Below are positions 25,367-33,856 of a stretch of DNA of 64,000 bases, piece by piece. Under the pieces are notes generated by a model. The model searched no databases. It was not told where the DNA came from and saw nothing but the letters and a program-made list of their open reading frames with translations. The stretch is taken from the NCBI GenBank assembly GCA_045631645.1, contig JAZQVC010000005.1, positions 62,001 to 126,000 of the forward strand, given 5' to 3'. Within the stretch, counting starts at the first letter, position 1; each line of letters starts with the position of its first letter. Both the position numbers and the translations under genes were made by a program. This DNA is from SIG459 sp045631645. Its GTDB lineage: Bacteria > Bacillota > Clostridia > Oscillospirales > Oscillospiraceae.

Positions 25367-27988
25367 TTAGCCAAGTCTTGCAAGGCTTTCCTTGAGGTTT
25401 TCTATAAGGGCCTCAAGCTTAATTTTCTTTTCACGCTCGGCATTTACAACTGCCTCGGGAGCGCGGGAAACAAAGTTTTCGTTAGCAAGCTTTGCAACCT
25501 GACCTGCCAGCTGCTTTTCAGCATTGGCAATTTCCTTGTTTATGCGGGCGCGTTCCTTCTCGAAATCAACAAGGTCTGCCATGGGCATAAACATGCGGGA
25601 TGCATCGGTAACAACACCAACCATTCCGTCGGTAGACTCGGGAGCGACTGTGGAAACGGTGACCTCGCTTGCATAAGCCAGCTTGCAGATGAATGCTTCA
25701 CCTGCGGCAAAAGCTTCGGGATTCTCGCTTACAATATAGAGATGGCTCTTTCTGGAGGGAGGTACATTCATCTCGGCACGGCGTGCGCGGATTGCCTTGA
25801 TTGCATCCATAACCATCTCGAAATTGCTCTCGTCCTGAGCAAAGTTAAGCTCCTCGCTGTACTTGGGATACTCAGCAATGATAAGAGCTTCGCCTTCGTG
25901 GGGCAGAGCCTGCCAGATTTCCTCAGTGATGAAAGGCATGAAGGGATGGAGAAGCTTCAGAATCTCGGTAAGGACATAAAGAAGAACCTTCTGTGCGCCA
26001 ATCTTTGCCTCTTCATTGTCGCCGTTAAGGCGAGGCTTGGTAAGCTCAATATACCAATCGCAGAAGCTGTCCCAAATGAAATCATAGATCTTAGCGGATG
26101 CAACACCCAGCTCGTACTTATCCATATTATCGCAGACTTCTTTGATAACGGTGTTGAGCTTGGAGAGGATCCACTTATCCTCAAGCTCAAGCTTTTCGGG
26201 AAGTGCATTCTCTTCGATGGTGAGATTCATCATTACGAAGCGGCTGGCATTCCAGATCTTATTGCAGAAGTTGCGCATAGCCTCGGTCTTTTCAACAAAG
26301 AAACGGGTATCATTTCCGGGGCTGTTACCGGTGATGAGGTTGAAGCGGAGAGCGTCAGCGCCGTACTTTTCAGCCATCTCCAGAGGATCAATGCCATTGC
26401 CAAGGCTCTTGCTCATTTTGCGACCCTTGTTGTCGCGAACAAGACCGTGGATGAATACGGTATCAAAGGGATGCTTGCCCATATGCTCCAGACCTGAGGT
26501 GATCATACGGGAAACCCAGAAAGTGATTATATCATAGCCGGTTACGAGAACACTGGTGGGATACCAGTAATCAAGCTCAGGAGTCTTCTCAGGCCATCCC
26601 ATAGTGGAGAAAGGCCAAAGCGCAGAGGAGAACCAGGTGTCAAGAACGTCTTCATCGCGGGTGATGCTCTTGCTTCCGCAATGTGCGCACTCGGTAGCAT
26701 CTTCACGGGAAACGGTTATCTTGCCGCAGTCATCGCAGTACCATGCGGGAATCTGGTGACCCCACCAGAGCTGACGGGAAATGCACCAGTCGTGGAGATT
26801 TTCCATCCAGTTCATATAATTCTTGGTAAAGCGCTCGGGAACAAACTTAACCTCGCCCTCGCGAACGGAGCGGATTCCTTCCTTGGCAAGGGGACCCATC
26901 TTAACGAACCACTGGGGGCTGGTAAGAGGCTCAACAGTAGTGCCGCAGCGGTAGCAGGTGCTTACATTATGCTGATATTCCTCGGTCTTGAGGAGGAAGC
27001 CTGCTTCTTCAAGGTCGTTGAGAATGGCTTTTCTTGCCTCGTAACGGTCAAGTCCGTCATATTTACCGCCGTTTATAATCTTGGCATCCTCATCTATAAC
27101 AAGAATCTGCTCAAGATTATGGCGGAGACCTGCTTCATAGTCGTTGGGGTCATGGCAGGGAGTCAGCTTAACTGCACCGGTACCGAAGCCGAGTTCTACG
27201 AAATCATCCGCAACAACGGGAATCTCACGACCGACAAGAGGAAGAACAACGGTTTTACCAACAAGGTGAGTATATCTCTCATCCTCGGGATGAACAGCAA
27301 CGCCGCTGTCACCAAGCATAGTCTCGGGACGGGTGGTTGCAACAACGAGGTATTCCTCGGAGTCCTTGATGGGATACTTGATATGCCAAAGGTGACCGGG
27401 CTCAGCCTTAAACTCAACCTCAGCATCGCTGAGGGCAGTGCGGCAATTGGGGCACCAGTTGATTATACGACTTCCCTTATAGATAAGTCCCTTTTCGTAA
27501 AGGGAAACAAAAACCTCGCGAACAGCCTTGGAGCAGCCTTCGTCCATAGTGAAACGCTGACGATCCCAATCGCAGGAAGTGCCGAGAACCTTCTGCTGCT
27601 CAACGATGCGGTTGCCGTATTTTTCCTTCCATTCCCATACGCGCTCAAGGAACTTCTCGCGTCCAAGGTCATAACGAGTGAGGCCTTCCTTGGTGCGAAG
27701 TTCTTCTTCAACCTTTATCTGGGTTGCAATACCTGCATGGTCAGTGCCGGGAAGCCAAAGAGCGGCGTAACCCTGCATTCTCTTATAGCGAGTGAGAATG
27801 TCCTGCAAAGTGCAGTCCATAGCATGACCCATATGGAGCTGACCGGTGACATTGGGAGGGGGCATAACAATGGAGAAAGGCTTTTTGTCGGGATCTACAA
27901 CGCCCTTGAAATAGCCACCTTCCATCCACATATCATAGATTTTCTTTTCAACTGCCTGAGGTTCATAAATTTTAGGCAATTCTTTCAT
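25367..27988 (-). CDS. valS: Valyl-tRNA synthetase
   Basis: ValRS charges tRNA-Val. The 873-residue class I enzyme has the HIGH-type motif PPPNVTGQLHMGHA near residues 44-57, the editing-domain segment with TTRPETMLGDSGVAVHPED near 220, the zinc-like CxxC pairs near 395-410 and 440-460, KMSKSLGN near residue 525 and a C-terminal coiled coil (from about residue 810). The ATG at 27988 follows AAGGAGG. An upstream in-frame stretch would run into the T-box terminator and is excluded. It is controlled by the T-box. Confidence 0.96.
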   Translation of the reverse strand: MKELPKIYEPQAVEKKIYDMWMEGGYFKGVVDPDKKPFSIVMPPPNVTGQLHMGHAMDCTLQDILTRYKRMQGYAALWLPGTDHAGIATQIKVEEELRTKEGLTRYDLGREKFLERVWEWKEKYGNRIVEQQKVLGTSCDWDRQRFTMDEGCSKAVREVFVSLYEKGLIYKGSRIINWCPNCRTALSDAEVEFKAEPGHLWHIKYPIKDSEEYLVVATTRPETMLGDSGVAVHPEDERYTHLVGKTVVLPLVGREIPVVADDFVELGFGTGAVKLTPCHDPNDYEAGLRHNLEQILVIDEDAKIINGGKYDGLDRYEARKAILNDLEEAGFLLKTEEYQHNVSTCYRCGTTVEPLTSPQWFVKMGPLAKEGIRSVREGEVKFVPERFTKNYMNWMENLHDWCISRQLWWGHQIPAWYCDDCGKITVSREDATECAHCGSKSITRDEDVLDTWFSSALWPFSTMGWPEKTPELDYWYPTSVLVTGYDIITFWVSRMITSGLEHMGKHPFDTVFIHGLVRDNKGRKMSKSLGNGIDPLEMAEKYGADALRFNLITGNSPGNDTRFFVEKTEAMRNFCNKIWNASRFVMMNLTIEENALPEKLELEDKWILSKLNTVIKEVCDNMDKYELGVASAKIYDFIWDSFCDWYIELTKPRLNGDNEEAKIGAQKVLLYVLTEILKLLHPFMPFITEEIWQALPHEGEALIIAEYPKYSEELNFAQDESNFEMVMDAIKAIRARRAEMNVPPSRKSHLYIVSENPEAFAAGEAFICKLAYASEVTVSTVAPESTDGMVGVVTDASRMFMPMADLVDFEKERARINKEIANAEKQLAGQVAKLANENFVSRAPEAVVNAEREKKIKLEALIENLKESLARLG

Positions 27989-28010
27989 ATGGATATCCTC
28001 CTTAAAATGA

Positions 28011-28239
28011 AAAAGCCCCGAGATAAAAATCTCAGGGCGATAAATTAACCGTGGTACCACCTGAATTCCGTAATAATACGGCACTCAACGCTCTGTAACG
28101 GAAGCACCCGCCCTCCCCTACTATAATTCAGGGAGAAAGCTCAAGGCCGACCTTCGGTAGCTCACCCCGGAAACTCGCAGCAACCGTTTCCTCTCTGGAG
28201 GGGTAAATACTTCCTACTCCTGCCTTTCATAGCATTTAA
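28011..28239 (-). ncRNA. T-box leader of valS
   Basis: The minus-strand leader contains the T-box core AGGTGGTACCACGG near 28065-28052, a stem I region with GAAAGGCAGGAGTAGGAAG near 28230-28212, and a terminator hairpin CGCCCTGAG / CTCGGGGC ending in TTTTT at 28039-28011. T-box RNAs read uncharged tRNA and then block termination. The gene downstream implies tRNA-Val. I did not fix the specifier codon. Confidence 0.93.
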
Positions 28240-28246
28240 CTCAAGT

Positions 28247-28276
28247 ATTATACTCATAATTAATATAATTTGTCAA
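28247..28276 (-). promoter_or_regulatory. Promoter of valS
   Basis: Perfect TTGACA (28276-28271) and perfect TATAAT (28252-28247) on the minus strand with an 18-base spacer, just before the T-box leader. Confidence 0.75.
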
Positions 28277-28307
28277 ATATATTTATTAAAAAAGCAAACT
28301 CAAAAAC

Positions 28308-28336
28308 TTGTAAATACACAAAACTTAGTGTATAAT
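28308..28336 (+). promoter_or_regulatory. Promoter of glnS
   Basis: TTGTAA (28308-28313) and perfect TATAAT (28331-28336) with a 17-base spacer, about 42 bases before the glnS start. Confidence 0.7.
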
Positions 28337-28377
28337 ACCAAAGTTAAATTGAATTTTTTCAATGGAGTTGAAAATAA

Positions 28378-30045
28378 ATGGAAGAAATCAGCAGCAACTT
28401 TATTCATGAGTTTATTAAAGAAGACCTTGCACCCGGCGGACGCTTCGAAGGACAAACCGTCCATACCCGTTTTCCCCCTGAGCCCAACGGATATCTCCAT
28501 ATCGGCCACTGCAAGGCTCTTTGCATAGACTTCGGCACTGCCGAAAAGTTCGGCGGACTTTGCAATCTCCGCATGGACGATACTAACCCCGCAAAGGAAG
28601 ACACCGAATATGTTGACGCCATTCAGGAAGATATTCACTGGCTGGGCTTTGACTGGGGTGACCGTTTCTTCTATGGAAGCGACTATTTCGAGAAAGACTA
28701 CGAATACGCAGTTGAGCTTATCAACAAGGGTCTCGCCTATGTCTGCGAGCTGAGCCCTGAAGAGTTCAAGGCAAATCGTGGCGACATCGGCACTCCTGCC
28801 ACCTCTCCCTACAGAGACCGTCCCATTGAAGAAAGCCTCGACCTCTTTGCCCGTATGCGCAACGGTGAATTCCCCGAGGGTAAATACACCCTCCGCGCAA
28901 AGATTGACCTTGCCAGCGGCAACTTCAACATGCGTGACCCCGTTATCTACCGCATCAAGTATATCGAGCATCACCGTCAGGGTACCAAATGGTGCATCTT
29001 CCCCATGTATGACTTCGCTCACCCCATTCAGGACGCTCTTGAGGGTATCACCCACTCTCTCTGCTCCCTCGAGTATGAAGACCATCGTCCTCTCTATGAC
29101 TGGGTTGTAAACAATGTTTCCGTTCCCTGCAAACCCCGCCAGATAGAATTTGCCCGCCTCGGCATTAACTACACCGTCATGTCCAAGCGTAAGCTTCGCT
29201 ACCTTGTTGAAAACAGTCTGGTTTCCGGCTGGGATGATCCCCGTATGCCCACTCTCTGCGGTCTTCGTCGCCGTGGCTATACTCCCGCCGCTATTCGCAA
29301 CTTTTGTGAGCGCATCGGCGTTGCAAAAGTTCCCAGCACTATCGAATTCGGTTTCCTTGAGCACTGCCTCCGCGAGGATCTCAACATTAACGCCCAGCGT
29401 GCAATGGCTGTTCTTCGTCCCATCAAGCTCACCATCACCAACTATCCCGAGGGTCAGACTGAAATGCTTGAGGTTGAAAACAACCCCAACGATCCTGAAG
29501 CAGGCAACCGCCTCGTCAGTTTCTCCCGCGAGTGCTACATTGAAAGCGAAGATTTCCTCGAGGTTCCCGTACCCAAGTACAAGCGCCTCTATCCCGATGG
29601 TCCTGAGTGCCGCCTGAAGGGCGCATACCTTATCAAGTGCACCGGCTGTGTCAAGGATGAAAACGGCAACGTTACCGAAATCCTCTGCACCTACGACCCA
29701 GAATCCCGCGGCGGTGACCCCGCTGACGGACGCAAGGTTAAGGGCGCTACCATTCACTGGGTTGACGCAAACAATTGCGCCGACGCCGAAATTCGTCTCT
29801 ATTCCAACCTTTTTGCCGATGAAAATCCCGACGGTGAAGGCAAGGATTACATTGAGTGCATGAATCCCGGTTCTCTGGAAGTTCTCTCCGGAGCCAAGGT
29901 TGAAAATATGCTCCGAGACGCCAAGGCAACTGACCGCTTCCAGTTCCTCCGTATGGGTTACTTCTGCGCAGACAGCAAGGACTCCTCCCCTGAGCACCTT
30001 GTTTTCAACCGCGCCGTTGCTCTTAAGGACGGTTTCAAAAAGTAA
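28378..30045 (+). CDS. glnS: Glutaminyl-tRNA synthetase
   Basis: GlnRS charges tRNA-Gln directly. The 555-residue product has TRFPPEPNGYLHIGHCKA (class I HIGH motif near residue 41), the RMDDTNPAKE segment typical of GlnRS, VMSKRKL near residue 268 as the KMSKS motif, and the two C-terminal anticodon-binding beta-barrels. It is GlnRS and not GluRS by the DDTNP motif and beta-barrel C-terminus. Many Bacillota lack GlnRS and use GatCAB instead, so its presence is notable. A terminator follows. Confidence 0.95.
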   Translation: MEEISSNFIHEFIKEDLAPGGRFEGQTVHTRFPPEPNGYLHIGHCKALCIDFGTAEKFGGLCNLRMDDTNPAKEDTEYVDAIQEDIHWLGFDWGDRFFYGSDYFEKDYEYAVELINKGLAYVCELSPEEFKANRGDIGTPATSPYRDRPIEESLDLFARMRNGEFPEGKYTLRAKIDLASGNFNMRDPVIYRIKYIEHHRQGTKWCIFPMYDFAHPIQDALEGITHSLCSLEYEDHRPLYDWVVNNVSVPCKPRQIEFARLGINYTVMSKRKLRYLVENSLVSGWDDPRMPTLCGLRRRGYTPAAIRNFCERIGVAKVPSTIEFGFLEHCLREDLNINAQRAMAVLRPIKLTITNYPEGQTEMLEVENNPNDPEAGNRLVSFSRECYIESEDFLEVPVPKYKRLYPDGPECRLKGAYLIKCTGCVKDENGNVTEILCTYDPESRGGDPADGRKVKGATIHWVDANNCADAEIRLYSNLFADENPDGEGKDYIECMNPGSLEVLSGAKVENMLRDAKATDRFQFLRMGYFCADSKDSSPEHLVFNRAVALKDGFKK

Positions 30046-30052
30046 ATTATTA

Positions 30053-30084
30053 AAAAAGAGAAGTGCATCGCACTTCTCTTTTTT
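30053..30084 (+). terminator. Terminator of glnS
   Basis: AAAAAAGAGAAGTGC and GCACTTCTCTTTTTT form a long perfect stem with an ATC loop, followed by further T residues. Confidence 0.88.
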
Positions 30085-30085
30085 C

Positions 30086-30113
30086 TTGTAAATATTTTCT
30101 GTTGTGTTACAAT
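30086..30113 (+). promoter_or_regulatory. Possible promoter of pyrR-uraA
   Basis: TTGTAA (30086-30091) and TACAAT (30108-30113) with a 16-base spacer, about 30 bases before the pyrR start. The leader is too short for a PyrR attenuator. Confidence 0.45.
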
Positions 30114-30143
30114 AATTTCAATATCGACTTCGGGAGATTTGTT

Positions 30144-30689
30144 ATGGAACTAAGATTCAAAGCTCAAATAATGGATGCAGCCGGCGTGGAAAGAACGCTT
30201 GTGCGCATTGCTCACCAGATTATTGAAAAAAATCAGGGTGTTGAGAACGTTTGCCTTATCGGTATAAAAACCCGCGGCGTTCCCCTTGCAAAGAGAATTG
30301 CGGCAAATATTAAGAACATCGAAAATGTTGATGTGCCTGTTGGCGAGCTGGATATCACTCTCTACAGAGATGATCTTAGCCGAATGAGCGACGCTCCCGT
30401 TGTCAGCGACACAAACATTCCCTTCTCAATTAAGGATAAAACCGTTATTCTGGTAGACGATGTTATCTATACCTGTCGTACATCCCGCGCCGCTCTTGAT
30501 GCAATAATGGCAATAAGCCGACCTGCACGCATACAGCTTTGCGCCATGGTTGACCGTGGACACGCCGAACTGCCCATAAAGGCAAACTTTGTTGGAAAAA
30601 ATATTCCTACATCCCATTCAGAACTTGTGTCCGTCAAACTTGAAGAAATTGACGGAGAAACAGGCATCAGCATTTTTAATAAAATTTAA
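30144..30689 (+). CDS. pyrR: PyrR-type uracil phosphoribosyltransferase / pyrimidine regulator
   Basis: PyrR binds pyr-operon mRNA in the presence of UMP and has uracil phosphoribosyltransferase activity. The 181-residue product has the typical order: KAQIMDAAGVERTLVRIAHQI at the N-terminus, IGIKTRGVPLAKR near residue 45 and the PRPP loop VILVDDVIYTCRTSRAALDAI near residue 100, where the usual Gly of the YTGRT stretch is Cys. The start at 30144 has GGGAGA upstream. It sits 17 bases before uraA, so the two are co-transcribed. Confidence 0.9.
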   Translation: MELRFKAQIMDAAGVERTLVRIAHQIIEKNQGVENVCLIGIKTRGVPLAKRIAANIKNIENVDVPVGELDITLYRDDLSRMSDAPVVSDTNIPFSIKDKTVILVDDVIYTCRTSRAALDAIMAISRPARIQLCAMVDRGHAELPIKANFVGKNIPTSHSELVSVKLEEIDGETGISIFNKI

Positions 30690-30706
30690 ATAAATGGAGG
30701 AAGATC

Positions 30707-32047
30707 ATGAGTAAAGAGAAAATCAAAGTTGGAAGCGAGCCTATTTATGACGCACGGCAGCTGGGCGCACCCAGAATGCTCGTCCTCGGTTTCCAGCACA
30801 TGTTCGCAATGTTTGGCGCAACAGTTCTGGTCCCCACCCTTACCGGATTGAGCGTTTCCGCGACCCTGCTTTTTGCCGGTATCGGCACACTTCTTTTCCA
30901 CCTGCTTGCTAAGGGTAAGGTTCCTGCATTCCTCGGCTCTTCCTTTGCTTTCCTTGCAGGCTACTTCGCAATTGCCCCTAACGGCGAAGCTGAGCTTCTC
31001 CCCTATGCCTGCTTCGGCGTTGCATGCGCAGGACTTTTGTATATCGTTCTTGCTCTTCTCTTCAAAATTTTCGGAATTAAGAAGGTAATGCGCTTCTTCC
31101 CCCCCATTGTCACGGGTCCCATCATTATTGCTATCGGTCTCAGCCTTTCCGGCTCCGCGATAACCAACTGCGCAACCAACTGGTTGATTGCAGCTGTTGC
31201 AATAATTGTTGTTATCGCCTTCAATATTTGGGGCAAAGGAATGCTCAAGATTATCCCCATTTTACTTGGCGTTATTATTTCCTATGTTCTCGCCGCGGTT
31301 ACCGGCAATGTTGATTTTACCGCCGTTAAGGAAGCCGCTTGGATAGGTCTTCCCTTCAAAATGCAAAACACAGTCTTCGGCCTTTTCGCCGGAACAGTTG
31401 ACAAGGGCCTTCTTATTAGCGCCGTTGTTACCATTGTTCCTCTTGCTATTGCCACCATGGTTGAACATATCGGTGATATGTGCGCAATTTCCTCCACTTG
31501 CGAGCGCAATTATCTTGTTGATCCCGGTTTCCATCGCACTTTGCTCGGTGACGGTCTTGCAACCGCGCTTGCTTCCCTCTTCGGCGCTCCCGCAAACACC
31601 ACTTACGGTGAAAATACCGGCGTTCTTGCCCTTAGCAAGGTTTATGATCCCCGCGTTATCCGTCTCGCTGCTATTATAGCTGTAATATTCTCCTTCAGCC
31701 CCAAATTTGCCGCTCTTATTGCCTCTATGCCCGCTGCAACCATCGGCGGCGTTAGTCTCGTTCTTTACGGAATGATTTCTGCTGTCGGCGTGCGAAATAT
31801 TGTTGAAAATAAGGTTGACTTCACTAATTCCAGAAACGTTATTATTGCCGCCCTTATTCTCGTTCTTGCAATCGGAATTACCTATGCAGGATCTATTATT
31901 ATTCCCATCGGAAACTTTAGCATCACCCTTTCCGGTCTTGCTGTTGCCGCCATTGCAGGCATTGTTCTCAATGCAATTCTTCCCGGTAAAGACTACGAAT
32001 TTACGCAGGAAGAACTTGGCTCCAAGAGCGTTAACTTTAAGGTATGA
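30707..32047 (+). CDS. uraA: Uracil/xanthine permease family, uracil permease
   Basis: The 446-residue product is a nucleobase-cation symporter-2 family member with about fourteen membrane segments. Opening residues (GFQHMFAMFGATVLVPTLTGL) and the GSSFAF and HIGDMCAISS segments match UraA/PyrP uracil transporters. The gene follows pyrR directly, as in many pyrimidine operons, and has GGAGG upstream. It probably takes up uracil for salvage. Its stop overlaps the next start by four bases (ATGA). Confidence 0.92.
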   Translation: MSKEKIKVGSEPIYDARQLGAPRMLVLGFQHMFAMFGATVLVPTLTGLSVSATLLFAGIGTLLFHLLAKGKVPAFLGSSFAFLAGYFAIAPNGEAELLPYACFGVACAGLLYIVLALLFKIFGIKKVMRFFPPIVTGPIIIAIGLSLSGSAITNCATNWLIAAVAIIVVIAFNIWGKGMLKIIPILLGVIISYVLAAVTGNVDFTAVKEAAWIGLPFKMQNTVFGLFAGTVDKGLLISAVVTIVPLAIATMVEHIGDMCAISSTCERNYLVDPGFHRTLLGDGLATALASLFGAPANTTYGENTGVLALSKVYDPRVIRLAAIIAVIFSFSPKFAALIASMPAATIGGVSLVLYGMISAVGVRNIVENKVDFTNSRNVIIAALILVLAIGITYAGSIIIPIGNFSITLSGLAVAAIAGIVLNAILPGKDYEFTQEELGSKSVNFKV

Positions 32048-32247
32048 TATCCGAAAACAGTTTTCCCTGTCCTTTTTGCGGCCACATTGCTACGGTTGAA
32101 CAGTTCTATATCGATAACAATGATTGGTTTCAATGTGTATGTATCTCCTGCGGAGAGCCCAGCTTTTTCTTTGAAAAATCCGATGACGCTATTAAAGCGT
32201 GGCTTGATGAAGCAAAATTACGCAAAAGCGGATTTATTGGAGATTAA
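32044..32247 (+). CDS. Small zinc-ribbon protein, Lar-like
   Basis: This 67-residue protein has two CxxC pairs (Cys9/Cys12 in CPFCG and Cys33/Cys36 in VCISCG) followed by DDAIKAWLDEA. The layout resembles the Lar (restriction alleviation) zinc-ribbon family: CPFCG, about twenty residues, a second Cys pair and an AI.AW helix. Lar of phage counteracts restriction, but many chromosomal relatives have no known role. The start overlaps the uraA stop, so it should be made with the permease. Confidence 0.6.
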   Translation: MISENSFPCPFCGHIATVEQFYIDNNDWFQCVCISCGEPSFFFEKSDDAIKAWLDEAKLRKSGFIGD

Positions 32248-32249
32248 AT

Positions 32250-32666
32250 ATGAAAAACAAAAATAATCAATTATGGCAGGCCCTGAAGTTTACCCTGTTT
32301 TCAGCTTCTGCCGGAATTATTCAGGTCGCTTCTTTTTCCCTGCTTGAGATTTTTATCAAGGAATATTGGATTCCGTATCTGGTATCATTGATACTCTCCA
32401 TTATATGGAATTTTACTCTTAACCGCAGATACACCTTCAAGTCTGCCGCAAATGTACCGGTTGCTATGGCAAAGGTCTTTGGTTTTTATCTTGTTTTTAC
32501 TCCGGTATCGACATATCTCGGCGATTTGGCGGAACACCATGGCACTAATGATTTTATTATCCTTATTGTCACAATGCTTTCCAACTTTGTTTTGGAATTT
32601 CTGTTTTGCAAGTTCGTCGTATACCGCGGCAAGGAAAACACACTTAAACATAAAGCTAAAACATAA
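32250..32666 (+). CDS. GtrA-family membrane protein
   Basis: The 138-residue product has four hydrophobic segments (about 13-32, 39-58, 72-92 and 100-122), with the conserved FTLNRRYTFKS turn near residues 54-64 and the C-terminal FCKFVVYR segment. These fit the GtrA family, which helps move lipid-linked sugars across the membrane. No glycosyltransferase gene is beside it, so the substrate is unclear. It lies two bases after the zinc-ribbon gene. Confidence 0.85.
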   Translation: MKNKNNQLWQALKFTLFSASAGIIQVASFSLLEIFIKEYWIPYLVSLILSIIWNFTLNRRYTFKSAANVPVAMAKVFGFYLVFTPVSTYLGDLAEHHGTNDFIILIVTMLSNFVLEFLFCKFVVYRGKENTLKHKAKT

Positions 32667-32699
32667 AAAAGCTGCATCCCTGAGGGATGCAGCTTTTTT
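32665..32699. terminator. Bidirectional terminator between the gtrA-like gene and fba
   Basis: GCTGCATCCC (32671-32680) and GGGATGCAGC (32684-32693) form a perfect stem flanked by an A-run and a T-run, so both converging transcripts can stop here. Confidence 0.9.
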
Positions 32700-32711
32700 A
32701 TTAAAGTTATC

Positions 32712-33665
32712 TTATGCCTTGCCGTTGCAGCCGAGAACGTTGATCAGCTTATGAGCAACCATGTCCTTGATAGCAACACGTGCGGGCTTGAGGTACTGGC
32801 GGGGATCGAAATGATCAGGATGATCATTGAAATACTCGCGGATGCATGCAGTCATGGCAAGACGAAGGTCGGAGTCGATGTTGATCTTGCAGACAGCCAT
32901 CTCAGCAGCCTTGCGAAGCTGCTCTTCGGGGATACCGATTGCGCCGGGCATATTGCCGCCGTTGGCATTGATCTTCTGAACAAATTCCTGAGGAACGGAA
33001 GAAGAACCGTGGAGAACGATGGGGAAACCGGGCAGGCGGCGGGATACATCCTCAAGGATGTCAAAGCGCAGCTTGGGATCGGTGCCGGGCTTGAACTTAT
33101 ATGCGCCGTGGCTGGTGCCGATAGCGATAGCAAGGGAGTCGCAGCCGGTGCGCTCAACAAACTCCTGAACGTCTTAGGGACGGGTATAGGAAGAATCCTC
33201 AGCAGAAACATTGACTTCATCCTCAACGCCGGCGAGGGTTCCAAGCTCAGCTTCAACAACAACACCATGGTCATGAGCATACTGAACAACCTGCTTGGTG
33301 AGAGCGATGTTATCCTCAAAGCTCTTGGAAGAAGCATCGATCATAACGGAGGTGAAACCGCCGTCAATGCAGCTCTTGCAGATTTCAAAGCTGTCGCCAT
33401 GGTCGAGGTGTACGCAGATGGGAAGAGCGAAGCCTGCGCTCTGCTCTGCGTCTTCAACTGCAGCTTCAATAAGCTTCATGAGATAAACATGCTTAGCATA
33501 GCTGCGTGCGCCCTTGCTGACCTGAAGAATCAGAGGTGCGCGCTGCTCAATAGCAGCCTCAGTGATACCCTGGATAATCTCCATATTGTTAACATTGAAA
33601 GCACCAATAGCGTAGCCGCCGTTATAGGCTTTCTCAAACATTTCTTTGGAAGTTACGATAGGCAT
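32712..33665 (-). pseudogene. fba: Class II fructose-bisphosphate aldolase, interrupted by an in-frame TAA
   Basis: The frame encodes a class II (zinc) aldolase of about 317 codons: VTSKEMFEKAYNGGYAIGAFNVNN at the N-terminus, zinc and catalytic region CVHLDHGDS near residue 83, AELGTLAG, AIGTSHGAYKF and VLHGSSSVP. Codon 164 is TAA (33176-33174), between YTRP and DVQEFVERTG, where relatives have Glu or a similar residue. The frame is unbroken on both sides, with no other lesion. The enzyme splits fructose-1,6-bisphosphate in glycolysis, so a true loss would be surprising. A single G-to-T change or a sequencing error fits best. The ATG at 33665 has AGGAG upstream. Confidence 0.8.
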
Positions 33666-33715
33666 TGACAAACATCTCCTAAAATAATATTATTAATTTA
33701 AATGTACGAACGTTT

Positions 33716-33744
33716 GGTATAACGTATTTACAAATGCATTGTAA
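33716..33744 (-). promoter_or_regulatory. Possible promoter of fba
   Basis: On the minus strand TTACAA (33744-33739) and TATACC (33721-33716) are 17 bases apart, each matching consensus at four of six positions. Confidence 0.35.
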
Positions 33745-33794
33745 CAGACATCGGAGAAAAAATAAACTATAATTTACACAATTTTAAATATTTT

Positions 33795-33822
33795 TTGAGA
33801 TATATTTAATTTGTGATATAAT
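33795..33822 (+). promoter_or_regulatory. Promoter of the phosphofructokinase gene
   Basis: TTGAGA (33795-33800) and perfect TATAAT (33817-33822) with a 16-base spacer, 34 bases before the start codon. Confidence 0.55.
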
Positions 33823-33856
33823 TCAAAATGTTATTTTAATTTTGGAGGAATACTAA

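Noticed and set aside
33174..33176. Stop-codon recoding of the TAA in fba
   Set aside because: TAA is not read as selenocysteine or pyrrolysine, there is no unusual element next to it, and no other gene here has an internal stop.
32751..33668. A 305-codon plus-strand frame opposite fba, with ATG
   Set aside because: The minus strand has clear aldolase motifs on both sides of the TAA, so this is a shadow. Similar antisense frames opposite valS (26681-28048), glnS (28300-29997), murC (35133-36527) and mraY (47747-48883) were also dismissed.
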